Assembly: GCF_018449475.1 (NCBI RefSeq)
Contig: NZ_JAHCQH010000023.1
Span: forward strand, 1 to 64,000
Direction of reading: 5' to 3'
Source: Ancylobacter radicis
Lineage (GTDB): Bacteria; Pseudomonadota; Alphaproteobacteria; Rhizobiales; Xanthobacteraceae
Length of the DNA: 64,000 nucleotides
Below are positions 41,238 through 49,794 of the stretch, piece by piece; the stretch's first letter is position 1; each line of letters starts with the position of its first letter. Under the pieces are notes generated by a model, which saw only the letters and a program-made list of their open reading frames with translations, was not told the DNA's origin and searched no databases. Made by a program: the position numbers and the translations under genes.

Positions 41238-43055
41238 ATGTTGACCATGTCCGGCCCGGTCGATCCCGACCGTGTCGTCTCAAGGAAACGTTTCCTTTCG
41301 GGTTTCGGGTACGGGTACGTGCGCATTTCATCGGTCTTCCGCAGTCACCGTGTTGCCAAGTGGGGCGCCGTCAAGGTCGCCGCCCTTGCGGCCTTCGTCA
41401 CCTTCGGCAGCGCCGATATGCTGCAGAATGCGGTGGCCAATGGCGATACGCGCACGCTGACGCTGCATCACGTCCATTCCGGCGCGAGCGCCACCGTCAC
41501 CTTCAAGCGCAATGGCCGCTACGACCCGGCGGCGCTGAAGCAGCTCAACGTCCTGTTGCAGGACTGGCGGCGCAAGGAGTCCACCAATATGGACCCGCGC
41601 CTGTTCGACATCATCTGGGAAGTCTATCGCGAGAGCGGCGCCACCCAGCCGATCCAGGTGATCGGCGGCTACCGTTCGCCCGCCACCAACGCCATGCTGC
41701 GCCAGCGTTCGCGCGGCGTCGCCAAGACCAGCCTGCACATGCAGGGCAAGGCGATGGATTTCTACATTCCCGGCGTGCCGCTGGCGAAGATCCGCGAGGC
41801 CGGGCTGCGGCTGGAGCGCGGCGGCGTCGGCTTCTACCCGACCTCCGGCTCGCCCTTCGTGCACATGGATACCGGTGGCATCCGCCACTGGCCGCGCATG
41901 ACCCGGCCCGAACTCGCCCGCGTCTTCCCTGATGGCAAGACCGTGCATGTGCCGGCCGATGGCAAGCCGATGGCGGGCTATGCGCTGGCGCTGGCCGAAG
42001 TCGAATCGCGCGGCTCCGAGCCGGGCGGCGCCGGCGCGGCCTTTGCCGGCCTGTCCGGCGGCAATGATCCCAAACGCCCCGGCGCGGGCGGCAAGAACAT
42101 CTTCGCGGCTCTGTTCGGCAAGGACGACGAGGAAGAGGCCGATACGGCCCCGGCCGCCGCCCCGGCGCGGGCGACCACGGTGGCCGCGCGGGCTCCCGCT
42201 GCGACTCCTGCCGCTGCGGCGGATGATGACGAGGCGCCCGTCGTTGTGGCGGCTGCGCCGGCCGCTGCCCCCGCGCCCGCCATGGTGCCGGTTCCCGTAC
42301 CGCATCCGCTTGGCCGCACCGTCGTCGCGGCGGCGCCGAGCCCTGCTCCGCAGACGCTCGCGGCCCAGACCCTTACGGCTCAGACGATTGCCCCTCCCAC
42401 GCCGCCCGCCGGGGCGCAGAGCCTCGCGGCGCTGGCTGCCGCCGTGCCGCTGCCGGCGCCGCGTCATCAGGCGCCGGCTGAGGCCGCATCGGTTGTGGTC
42501 GCCAGTGCCGGTCCACTGGCGCCGCTGCCGCCGGCCCGTCCGAACGAGGCCGGTGCGCGCGCCGGCACGGGCGGCCTGCCGGAAATCATCGTCAACGGCA
42601 CGCAGGGAGGCGCTCCCGCGCTCGCCTATGCCTCGGCCGCCGGCGACATCTTCCCGAGCGAGCGTCTCCAGCCCGGCCGTGCCCCGGCCGCCGGCGCCGC
42701 TCCCAGCCTGCCCAGCGCGGCGGCCAAAGCCGCAACCCCGACCGCTCAGCCTGCAGCCGTGGCGCACAATGCCCAGCCCAGCCGTCCGGGAACGGCGGCG
42801 CATGCGGCCGAAATGCAGGCGGAGATCCGCCGTCTGTTCAGCGGCCCGACCGTGGCCCGCAATGTCGTGCTGCGCACGCCGGAACTGCGCCGCTTCGCTG
42901 CCTTCGTCGCCCCGCCGCGTCAGGTGGTGGCGACCGGCTTCAGCAAGGATCAGCCGGCCGGCCCGCCGACCGCGCACTTCACCGGCGCGGCAATCGTCGC
43001 GGTTCCGGTGGTGGCGATGGTCTCCGGCCCCGCGCCGCTCAAGAAGCCGCTCTGA
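41238..43055 (+). CDS. DUF882 (M15A/YcbK-like) cell-wall peptidase-like protein
   Basis: A secreted or membrane-anchored protein of about 605 residues. After a hydrophobic N-terminal segment (AVKVAALAAFVTFGSADML) comes the DUF882 domain, related to M15 D,D-carboxypeptidases. Its zinc-site motifs are visible: IGGYRSPATNAMLRQRS, SLHMQGKAMDFYIPGV and SPFVHMDTGGIRHWPR. The C-terminal 350 residues are Ala/Pro-rich and low in complexity. The start is uncertain: ATG at 41238 or 41247, ATG at 41187, or a later GTG are all possible. It follows the L,D-transpeptidase, and E. coli YcbK likewise neighbours YcbB. A strong terminator follows. Confidence 0.87.
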   Translation: MLTMSGPVDPDRVVSRKRFLSGFGYGYVRISSVFRSHRVAKWGAVKVAALAAFVTFGSADMLQNAVANGDTRTLTLHHVHSGASATVTFKRNGRYDPAALKQLNVLLQDWRRKESTNMDPRLFDIIWEVYRESGATQPIQVIGGYRSPATNAMLRQRSRGVAKTSLHMQGKAMDFYIPGVPLAKIREAGLRLERGGVGFYPTSGSPFVHMDTGGIRHWPRMTRPELARVFPDGKTVHVPADGKPMAGYALALAEVESRGSEPGGAGAAFAGLSGGNDPKRPGAGGKNIFAALFGKDDEEEADTAPAAAPARATTVAARAPAATPAAAADDDEAPVVVAAAPAAAPAPAMVPVPVPHPLGRTVVAAAPSPAPQTLAAQTLTAQTIAPPTPPAGAQSLAALAAAVPLPAPRHQAPAEAASVVVASAGPLAPLPPARPNEAGARAGTGGLPEIIVNGTQGGAPALAYASAAGDIFPSERLQPGRAPAAGAAPSLPSAAAKAATPTAQPAAVAHNAQPSRPGTAAHAAEMQAEIRRLFSGPTVARNVVLRTPELRRFAAFVAPPRQVVATGFSKDQPAGPPTAHFTGAAIVAVPVVAMVSGPAPLKKPL

Positions 43056-43087
43056 GGCGCCTCCCAAGCCAAGCATCACCCGACACG

Positions 43088-43120
43088 AAAAAGCCGGCCG
43101 AGATGATCGGCCGGCTTTTT
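43088..43120. terminator. Bidirectional intrinsic terminator
   Basis: A perfect 14-bp stem (43088-43101 with 43107-43120) has a GATGA loop, five A at its left foot and five T at its right foot. It lies between the convergent DUF882 and gapR genes and can serve both. Confidence 0.92.
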
Positions 43121-43152
43121 GTTTGGCGGCTTGCCGGGCGGGAGGCCCGGCG

Positions 43153-43431
43153 TCAGCTCAGCATGCCCAGCGCCTGCATATAGAGGTCGACGATGGCCTC
43201 ATGCTCGGCGCGCTGGTCGGCGTCCTGCTTGCGGATCTTGAGGATCTCGCGCAGCGCCTTGACGTCGAAGCCGGTGCCCTTGGCCTCGGCGAAGACATCC
43301 TTGATGTCCTCGGCAATGGTCTTCTTCTCCTCTTCGAGCCGCTCGATGCGCTCGATGAAGGATTTCAGCTGTTCCTTGGCGAAGCCGGCGGCGGCATCGG
43401 ACAGCGGCTGGTCGTTGGGAATATCGGACAT
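43153..43431 (-). CDS. gapR: GapR-family DNA-binding protein (DUF2312)
   Basis: A 92-residue, largely coiled-coil protein. [53 protein letters not shown] is the family core. In Caulobacter GapR, a DUF2312 protein, binds overtwisted AT-rich DNA ahead of replication and transcription and helps gyrase and topoisomerase IV. The similarity here covers nearly the whole protein. The ATG at 43431 gives [12 protein letters not shown]. The frame is open to 43530, but that extension is low in complexity and unlikely. It is the last of three leftward genes. Confidence 0.9.
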   Translation of the reverse strand: MSDIPNDQPLSDAAAGFAKEQLKSFIERIERLEEEKKTIAEDIKDVFAEAKGTGFDVKALREILKIRKQDADQRAEHEAIVDLYMQALGMLS

Positions 43432-43608
43432 GACGTCTCCGGGAGATCGGGTCGAGCGCGGGCATGGCACGCCCGGCGTCGTCGGCTGTGAATTGGCCGG
43501 GACAGGAGCCCAAGGATAAGGCGGCGTCAAGGCTGGCCGGCTCGGCGACGCCCCGCATCCCGCGACTGCACCCGCTATCCACCGCTTGCCTGTGAAAAAC
43601 GCTGCGCT

Positions 43609-43929
43609 TCAGTGGCCGCCGGGGCCTTTGAAGGCGGCCTTCTGCTCCGGGCTGGCCTCGCTCTGGTGCCGCGCCTTCCACTCCTCATAGGGCATGCCGT
43701 AGACCACTTCGCGGCTCTCGTCCTTGGTCACCGGCAGGCCGCGCTCCTGGGCGGCGTCGAGATACCAGTTGGACAGGCAGTTGCGGCAGAAGCCGGCCAT
43801 GTTCATCAGGTCGATGTTCTGCACGTCGGTGCGCGCGCGCAGATGCGCCACCAGCCGGCGGAAGGCGGCGGCCTCCAGCTCGGTGCGAGCCGTCGCGTCG
43901 AGTTCAGGGGTAGCGGTGGTCTCGGTCAT
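43609..43929 (-). CDS. DUF1244 family protein
   Basis: A 106-residue protein with the DUF1244 core: AFRRLVAHLRARTDVQNIDLMNMAGFCRNCLSNWYLDAA, then EVVYGMPYEEWKARHQ. The conserved FCRNCLSNW holds two cysteines three apart. The family is small, helical and widespread in alphaproteobacteria and some gammaproteobacteria. Its function is unknown to me. It lies between the N-formylglutamate amidohydrolase-like gene and gapR, all leftward. Confidence 0.88.
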   Translation of the reverse strand: MTETTATPELDATARTELEAAAFRRLVAHLRARTDVQNIDLMNMAGFCRNCLSNWYLDAAQERGLPVTKDESREVVYGMPYEEWKARHQSEASPEQKAAFKGPGGH

Positions 43930-43965
43930 GGGAAACTCCCGGGTCGTCGCGCTCAGGGGATCGCG

Positions 43966-44850
43966 CTAGACGCGCGTCTCAGGCGGATAGATAGGCACGA
44001 CCGGCCCGGTGCGCGAGCCGTGCCATTCCACGCGGTGCAGCGCCGGCTCCGTGAGCAGGGCCGGCAACAGGCCGGCCAGCCGCGCGGCCCATGATTCCTG
44101 TCCCGCCGCGTCGGCGATGAGGTCCTGCCGGATCTCCAGCAGCGTGCTGGCAAGACCGCGCCGTGTGGCGTGGCGGTAGAGGCAATCGCCCTTGAGCGCC
44201 CCGTCATAAGGCTCGTTGTCGCCGACGATCAGGTCGCCCGGTGCCTCCAGCGCCGCGATCAGCTCGCGGGTGAAGCGCGGATCGGCGTCCCACAGAATGG
44301 CCGCGTGCCAGGGGCGGGCAAGGCCGCGCCACACCGGGGTGAAACTGTGCACGGAGAGGATCGCCGGCACGATGCCGGCCGCCAGCGCCGCCTCGATCTC
44401 CGCCTCGATCGCCTGATGATAGGGCCGGTGGAAGCGGGCGATGCGGCGCTCGATCTCCGCCGCGTCGGCATGACGGTTGCCGGCAATGAGCGCGCCGTCG
44501 GACAGGCGCATCACCAGCGTCGGGTCATCCTCGCCGCGATTGGGGTCGATCAGCAGGCGGGAGAAGCAGGACAGCACCGCCGGGCAGTCCAGACGCGCGG
44601 CGAGGCGGCGTGTCACTCCGGCGGCGCCGATGTCGTAGCCGATATGGCGGGCGAGCTGCTCCGGCGGCAGGCCGAGCGAGCCATAAGCGGGCGGCAGCGC
44701 ATTGGAGGCGTGGTCGCACAGCAGGATCAGCCCGGTGGCGGGATCGCCGGGGATACGCTCGAAGGGCGGGAAATCGTCGTCGGCGGTCACGGCCGGGGAA
44801 GCCTCCGGGGCGAGGTCGGGGGCGAGGTCTTGCGTCGGGAGGCGGCGCAT
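43966..44850 (-). CDS. N-formylglutamate amidohydrolase family protein
   Basis: A 294-residue predicted zinc amidohydrolase. The family features are GLILLCDHASNALPPAYG near residue 41, LSCFSRLLIDPNR near 93, GNRHADAAEIERRIARFHRPYHQAIEAEI, and ILSVHSFTPVW near 165. True N-formylglutamate deformylase belongs to histidine breakdown, but no hut genes are nearby, so the substrate may differ. A shorter start inside the first 25 residues is possible. Confidence 0.87.
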   Translation of the reverse strand: MRRLPTQDLAPDLAPEASPAVTADDDFPPFERIPGDPATGLILLCDHASNALPPAYGSLGLPPEQLARHIGYDIGAAGVTRRLAARLDCPAVLSCFSRLLIDPNRGEDDPTLVMRLSDGALIAGNRHADAAEIERRIARFHRPYHQAIEAEIEAALAAGIVPAILSVHSFTPVWRGLARPWHAAILWDADPRFTRELIAALEAPGDLIVGDNEPYDGALKGDCLYRHATRRGLASTLLEIRQDLIADAAGQESWAARLAGLLPALLTEPALHRVEWHGSRTGPVVPIYPPETRV

Positions 44851-45026
44851 AATTGCCTGTGCGATGCGACTAAGTGCCTAGAGGATAGTGACGTGAGGCG
44901 GTGAGTGCCATAGGAATACGCCCGTTTACGGTCGCAGGGGATGAGGATTCGATCCTGCGCGCCATAAGGCATCACGGCGGACCAACCGCCGGTCAGAGGC
45001 CCGGTCGGGCGGGGTAGGGATTAGAG

Positions 45027-46319
45027 ATGAGCGACACGGCGGCGCGTGCCTTTCTGGACCAGCTTTTTTCCGCCGCGGTCGCGGCTGCCCATCCCGACAC
45101 GTGTCTGCCTCCGGCGCTGCCGCCGCCCCCGTCCAGGGGCCGGCTGATCCTGCTCGCCGCCGGCAAGGCCGCCGGTTCGATGCTGGAAGTGGCGGAGCGG
45201 CATTATCTCGACACGCTCGGCCTCGATCCGGCCCGTCTGGCCGGCATCGGCGTCGCCCGCCATGGCTATGGCCGCCCGACGCAGCGTCTGGAAATGGTGG
45301 AAGCCGGCCACCCGATGCCGGATGCGGCGGGGCTTGCCGGGGCGCAGAAGTCGATCGACCTCGCCGCCTCCGCCACCGCGGATGATCTGGTGCTGGTGCT
45401 GCTCTCGGGCGGCGCCTCGGCCAACTGGATCGCCCCGGCCGCGGGCGTCGATCTCGACGACAAGCGCCTGCTCACCCGCGCCTTGCTGCGCTCGGGCGCC
45501 AACATCACCGAGATCAACACGGTGCGGAAGCATCTCTCGCGCATCAAGGGCGGGCGCCTCGCGGCGCTGGCGCAGCCGGCGCGGGTGGTGACGCTCGCCA
45601 TTTCCGATGTGCCGGGCGACGATCCGGCGGTGATAGGTTCCGGCCCCACTGTCCCTGATCCCTCGACGCTGGCCGAGGCGCGCGAGGTGCTGGCGCGCTA
45701 CCATATCGATCCGCCGGCCTCGATCGCCGCAGCGCTGCATGACAGCGCCAATGAATCGCCCAAGCCCGGCGACGCGGCCTTCGCCAATGCCGAGTATCAC
45801 CTGATCGCCCGGCCGGTGGATTCGTTCATCGCCACCGAGAAGCTGGTGCGCGCGGCGGGGCTGGAGCCGATCCTGCTCGGCGACAATCTGGAAGGCGAGG
45901 CCCGCGAGGTCGCCGCTGCCCAAGCGGCCAAGGCGCGCGAGCTGAAGGCGGCCGGCACGCGCGCGGTGCTGCTGTCGGGCGGCGAACTCACCGTGACCAT
46001 GCGCGGCCAGGGCCGGGGCGGTCCGAATCAGGAATTCGCGCTGGCGCTCGCCGTCGCGCTTGAGGGGACCAACGGCATCTATGCGGTGGCCGGCGACACC
46101 GACGGCACGGATGGCGGCGGCGGCGATGCCTCCGACCCCGCCGGTGCCTTCGTCCTGCCGGACACGCTGGCCCGCGCCCGCGCCGCCGGTCTCGATCCCG
46201 CCGCCTTTCTCGCCAATAACGATTCGACGGGCTTCTTCGAGCCTCTGGGCGACCTTCTGACGCCGGGACCGACCTGCACCAACGTCAATGATTTCCGCGC
46301 CGTTTTCATCGATAGCTGA
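45027..46319 (+). CDS. Glycerate 2-kinase (GckA/TtuD, MOFRL family)
   Basis: A 430-residue kinase that phosphorylates glycerate, linking glyoxylate, serine-cycle or tartrate metabolism to glycolysis. The N-terminal domain has LILLAAGKAAGSMLEVAERHY and EAGHPMPDAAGLAGAQKSIDLA. The central LVLLSGGASANWIAPA binds nucleotide. The C-terminal MOFRL domain has VLLSGGELTVTMRGQGRGGPNQEFALALA and DTDGTDGGGGDASDPAGAFV. These blocks are diagnostic. Whether 2- or 3-phosphoglycerate is made cannot be seen, though family members so far make the 2-isomer. The start follows GGGATTAGAG. Confidence 0.92.
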   Translation: MSDTAARAFLDQLFSAAVAAAHPDTCLPPALPPPPSRGRLILLAAGKAAGSMLEVAERHYLDTLGLDPARLAGIGVARHGYGRPTQRLEMVEAGHPMPDAAGLAGAQKSIDLAASATADDLVLVLLSGGASANWIAPAAGVDLDDKRLLTRALLRSGANITEINTVRKHLSRIKGGRLAALAQPARVVTLAISDVPGDDPAVIGSGPTVPDPSTLAEAREVLARYHIDPPASIAAALHDSANESPKPGDAAFANAEYHLIARPVDSFIATEKLVRAAGLEPILLGDNLEGEAREVAAAQAAKARELKAAGTRAVLLSGGELTVTMRGQGRGGPNQEFALALAVALEGTNGIYAVAGDTDGTDGGGGDASDPAGAFVLPDTLARARAAGLDPAAFLANNDSTGFFEPLGDLLTPGPTCTNVNDFRAVFIDS

Positions 46320-46836
46320 TCCCGCACGGACCCGCCGACGGCGGGGCCATGCGCGTCTCCTGCTGCTGGCCGGAGCCGTGCCGGCGCTCGCCGTGATGCT
46401 GGCGCCGTCGCCGGCGGCTGCCGATTTCCGCCTGTGCAACCGCTCGGCCAGCCGGGTCGGCATCGCGCTCGGCTACAAGGACGGCAATAGCTGGTCGACC
46501 GAGGGCTGGTGGAATATCGGCCCCAATAGCTGCGAGACGCTGCTGCGCGGCGATCTGGTCGCCCGCTATTATTACGTCTATGCGATCGACTACGATCTCG
46601 GCGGGGAGTGGTCCGGCAAGGCCTTCATGTGCACCCGCGAGAAGGAATTCACCATTCGCGGCATCGCCGATTGCCTGGCGCGCGGCTTCGACCGCACCGG
46701 CTTCTTCGAGGTGGACACGCAGGAGCAGAAAAGCTGGACGGTGCAGCTGACCGAGCCGCAACGCTCCGCCGCCGTGCCGGGCGCGGCCCCGGCTATCCCG
46801 CCGGCCAATCCGCCCATGCCGCCCAAGAAGCCCTGA
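46288..46836 (+). CDS. DUF1036 secreted protein
   Basis: A 182-residue exported protein. A basic N-terminus and hydrophobic signal (RLLLLAGAVPALAVMLAPSPAAA) precede the DUF1036 domain with DFRLCNRSASRVGIALGYKDGNSWSTEGWWNIGPNSCETLL and a Cys-containing middle (FMCTREKEFTIRGIADC). The C-terminus is Pro/Ala-rich. Function is unknown; the domain has the look of a small disulfide-bonded periplasmic protein. Its ATG lies 32 bases inside the glycerate kinase gene in another frame, so the start is likely coupled to that gene. Confidence 0.85.
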   Translation: MISAPFSSIADPARTRRRRGHARLLLLAGAVPALAVMLAPSPAAADFRLCNRSASRVGIALGYKDGNSWSTEGWWNIGPNSCETLLRGDLVARYYYVYAIDYDLGGEWSGKAFMCTREKEFTIRGIADCLARGFDRTGFFEVDTQEQKSWTVQLTEPQRSAAVPGAAPAIPPANPPMPPKKP

Positions 46837-46882
46837 TCGCCGCCAGCGCCGCGCGCTCGTGTCGGGTCCGACAGTCCCCATG

Positions 46883-46908
46883 AAAAGGCCCGCCGGTGAG
46901 GCGGGCCT
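46883..46908 (-). terminator. Intrinsic terminator after degP
   Basis: AGGCCCGCC (46886-46894) pairs with GGCGGGCCT (46900-46908). On the minus strand the stem is followed by TTTC. It ends the leftward degP transcript and lies between the convergent degP and DUF1036 genes. Confidence 0.75.
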
Positions 46909-46935
46909 GATCGCGGGTCCGGCGTCGGCGGTCGC

Positions 46936-48462
46936 TCAGTCCACCGGCAGGGCGGTGAAGCGGATCTGGCCTTCGGGATCGGCCACCATCAGCAGGGCCG
47001 AGCGCCGCCCGTCCTTCTTCAGCGCCTCAAGGCGGTTCTCGATGTCCTTCGGGGTCGCGGTCGCTTCCTGATTGACCTCGACGATGAGGTTACCCGGCGC
47101 GATGCCGCGCTCGGCGGCGACCGAACCGGGTTCCACCGCCATGACCACCACGCCCTTCAGCTCATCCTTGATCTTGAAGCGGGTGCGCAGTTCCGGGGTG
47201 AGTTCGGCAAGGTCGAGCCCGAGCAGCTTCTGCGTCTCCACCTTCGGCGCGTCCGGCTTGGCTTCCGGCGCCTCGGGAGTGGCCGCGGCAACCTCCGCCT
47301 CGTTGAGGCGCCCGACCACCAGCTTGAGCTTCTCCTCCGTGCCCTTGCGGACGACGACCACCTCGACTTCCTTGTCGACCGGCGTGTCGGCGACGATGAT
47401 CGGCAGGGAGCGCATGTCCTTCACCTCCTTGCCGTCGAAGGAGAGCACCACATCGCCCGCCTTCAGCCCGCCCTTGGCGGCCGGGCCGTCCTCGGTGACG
47501 GCGCCGACCAGCGCGCCGCGCGGCCGGCCCAAGGCGAGGCTTTCGGCGATCTCGGGCGTCACCTGCTGGATGCGCACGCCGATCCAGCCACGCCGCGCCT
47601 CGCCGAACTCCTTGAGCTGGGCGATGATCGGCACGGCGGTGTTGGCGGGCACGGCGAAGCCGATGCCGATGGAGCCGCCCGAGGGCGAGATGATGGCGGT
47701 GTTGATGCCGATCACATCGCCATCCATGTTGAACAGCGGCCCGCCGGAATTGCCGCGATTGATGGCGGCATCGGTTTGCAGGAAATTGTCGTAGGGCCCG
47801 CTGTTGATGTCGCGGTTGCGGGCGGAGATCACGCCGACGGTGAGCGTGCCGCCGAGCCCGAACGGGTTGCCGATCGCCATCACCCAGTCGCCGACGCGCA
47901 GCACGTCCGAATTGCCGAACTTCACCGCCTTCAGCGGCTTGCCCTCCTCCGGCGTCACCTTGAGCAGGGCGATGTCGATCTTGGTGTCCCGCCCGATCAG
48001 TTCGGCCTTGAGCTTCGAGCCATCGGCGAAATTGGCGTAAATCTCGTCGGCGTCGGCGATGACGTGGTTGTTGGTGACGATGAAGCCGGCCTGATCGATG
48101 ACGAAGCCGGAGCCGAGCGAGGAGACCCGGCGCGGCGCGTTGTCCTCGCCCTGCTGTTGTTGCCGGCGCTTGAAGAACTCCTCGAAGAACTCCTCGAAAG
48201 GCGAGCCGGGCGGCAGTTCCGGCGTCGGCACGCTACGCGAGGGCGCCACGGTCTGCGAGGTCGAGATGTTGACCACCGCGTCCATGACGTTGGCGGCGGT
48301 GTCGGCAACCGAATCCGGCCCCTTCATGGCCGCCGCCCCGGCGGGCGGGCCGAAGCTGCCGAGCGAGGTGGCGGCGATCAGGCCCGCCAGAAGCAGCCCG
48401 GCGATACCCGTGCGGGCTCTCGCGCCGCGTGTGCCCGCCGCCGCATCCATCCCGTTGCTCAT
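46936..48462 (-). CDS. degP: Periplasmic Do-family serine protease
   Basis: A 508-residue trypsin-like protease and chaperone of the DegP/DegQ type that removes misfolded envelope proteins. A signal peptide (TGIAGLLLAGLIAATSLGSFGPPAGAAA) precedes the protease domain. The triad is His in VTNNHVIADAD, Asp in TKIDIALLKV and Ser in RGNSGGPLF. Two PDZ domains follow (EDGPAAKGGLKAGDVVLSFDG and EPGSVAAERGIAPGNLIVEVN). GGAGGCAGC before the ATG at 48462 fixes the start. It lies downstream of hflKC-DUF2065, but a terminator separates them. Confidence 0.95.
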   Translation of the reverse strand: MSNGMDAAAGTRGARARTGIAGLLLAGLIAATSLGSFGPPAGAAAMKGPDSVADTAANVMDAVVNISTSQTVAPSRSVPTPELPPGSPFEEFFEEFFKRRQQQQGEDNAPRRVSSLGSGFVIDQAGFIVTNNHVIADADEIYANFADGSKLKAELIGRDTKIDIALLKVTPEEGKPLKAVKFGNSDVLRVGDWVMAIGNPFGLGGTLTVGVISARNRDINSGPYDNFLQTDAAINRGNSGGPLFNMDGDVIGINTAIISPSGGSIGIGFAVPANTAVPIIAQLKEFGEARRGWIGVRIQQVTPEIAESLALGRPRGALVGAVTEDGPAAKGGLKAGDVVLSFDGKEVKDMRSLPIIVADTPVDKEVEVVVVRKGTEEKLKLVVGRLNEAEVAAATPEAPEAKPDAPKVETQKLLGLDLAELTPELRTRFKIKDELKGVVVMAVEPGSVAAERGIAPGNLIVEVNQEATATPKDIENRLEALKKDGRRSALLMVADPEGQIRFTALPVD

Positions 48463-48589
48463 GCTGCCTCCTTCGCCGCGGGGGAGGCGACGCCTTCCCG
48501 AACTCGTTGTGCTGACGCTAGCCCGGCCAAAAGCCGATGCAAGCCAAAACCGCGCGAGCCGCACAGGCGGGTGCGGGAAGATGAGGGGC

Positions 48590-48622
48590 GCAAAAGCAAA
48601 GGGGCGCCGGTGAGGGCGCCCC
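48590..48622 (-). terminator. Intrinsic terminator after the hflK-hflC-DUF2065 operon
   Basis: GGGGCGCC (48601-48608) pairs with GGCGCCCC (48615-48622). On the minus strand the stem is followed by TTTGCTTTTG. It lies between the DUF2065 and degP genes. Confidence 0.7.
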
Positions 48623-48648
48623 TGAGCAGGGTTCAGAGTGCGGGGCTG

Positions 48649-48834
48649 TCAGCCACGCATCAGCCAGACCACCAGGACGCCGACGACGGCGCCAGCGAGG
48701 CCGGCAATCCGCAGCGGTTGATCGGGCAGCTGGCCGATCGATTCCGCGGCGCGGCGTACCGCGCCCGGCGCCGCCGCCAGCATCAGGCCCTCGATCACCA
48801 GGACCAGACCCAGCGCGACGATGAGATCCGCCAT
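48649..48834 (-). CDS. DUF2065 small membrane protein
   Basis: A 61-residue protein with two hydrophobic helices: LIVALGLVLVIEGLMLAAAPGAV and LRIAGLAGAVVGVLVVWLMRG, with QLPDQPLR between them. This is the DUF2065 layout, commonly found just after hflC in proteobacteria, as here with a 12-base gap. It probably acts with the HflKC membrane complex, which is an inference from conserved position. Confidence 0.9.
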   Translation of the reverse strand: MADLIVALGLVLVIEGLMLAAAPGAVRRAAESIGQLPDQPLRIAGLAGAVVGVLVVWLMRG

Positions 48835-48846
48835 GGCTCCGCCGGA

Positions 48847-49794
48847 TCAGTTGGCGGGAGCGGCGGGGGTCGCGGGCGCGCCGGCGGCGGGAGAAGCCGC
48901 AGGCGGAACGCTCGGAGCGGGGCTGCCCTCCGGGCTGGGCGCGTTGAAGAAGCGGAAGAAGTCCGAGGTCGGCGAGATGAGCATGCGCGTCTCGCCCTTC
49001 TTCAGCGATGCCTCATAGGCCTGCATCGAGCGGTAGAACTCGAAGAAGCCGCGATCCTGGCTGTAGGCCTGCGCGAAGATGTTGTTGCGCTCGGCATCGC
49101 CTTCACCGCGCAGCTGGTCGGCCGTCGCGGTCGCCTCGGCGACGATGACCGTGGAGTCGCGGTCGGCGCGGGCGCGGATGGTCTGCCCGGCCTCGGCGCC
49201 CTGGGCGCGGATTTCGGAGGCCTCGCGCTGACGCTCGGTCTGCATGCGCTGGAACACCGCCTGGCTGTTGGCTTCCGGCAGGTCGGCGCGGCGGATGCGG
49301 ACATCGATCACGGTGATGCCGAAATTGCCGGCCTCGCGATTCACCTGATCGCGGATGCGGGCCATCAGCACCTCGCGCTCGTCGCGCACCACCTGGGTGA
49401 AGGTGGATTCACCCAGCACGCGGCGCAGCGAGGAGTTCAGGATGGTGGCAAGACGGGAATTGGCGCCCTCCACGCTGCCCACCGACTGGTAGAAGCGCAG
49501 CGGGTTGACGATGCGGTAGCGCGCGAAGGCGTCCACCACGAGCCGCTTCTGATCGGCCGCGATCACTTCCTGCGAGGGGTTCTCGAGGTCGAGAATGCGC
49601 TTGTCGATCATGATCACGCTGTCGACCAGCGGGATCTTGGCGTTGAGGCCGGGCTGCTCGATCACGCGCACGGGCTCGCCGAAGCGCAGCACGAGCGCCT
49701 GCTGCGTCTGATAGACGCTGAACAGGGCCGAGTAGAGGATGATGGCGGCAACCGCGACGATGACCGCGAGAACGATACCAAGGCTATTTTTCAT
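48847..49794 (-). CDS. hflC: FtsH protease modulator HflC
   Basis: HflC and HflK form a large membrane-anchored cage around the FtsH protease. The 315-residue protein has an N-terminal membrane helix (GIVLAVIVAVAAIILYSALFSV) and an SPFH/band-7 domain (VYQTQQALVLRFGEPVRVIEQPGLNAKIPL). The conserved ADLPEANSQAVFQRMQTERQREA and a Pro/Ala-rich C-terminus follow. Its ATG overlaps the hflK stop by four bases. Confidence 0.95.
   Translation of the reverse strand: MKNSLGIVLAVIVAVAAIILYSALFSVYQTQQALVLRFGEPVRVIEQPGLNAKIPLVDSVIMIDKRILDLENPSQEVIAADQKRLVVDAFARYRIVNPLRFYQSVGSVEGANSRLATILNSSLRRVLGESTFTQVVRDEREVLMARIRDQVNREAGNFGITVIDVRIRRADLPEANSQAVFQRMQTERQREASEIRAQGAEAGQTIRARADRDSTVIVAEATATADQLRGEGDAERNNIFAQAYSQDRGFFEFYRSMQAYEASLKKGETRMLISPTSDFFRFFNAPSPEGSPAPSVPPAASPAAGAPATPAAPAN

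Noticed and set aside
44925..44985. tRNA-like T-arm, AGGAT-TCG-ATCCT
   Set aside because: The stem is a simple palindrome, and no matching anticodon or acceptor arm can be drawn on either strand.
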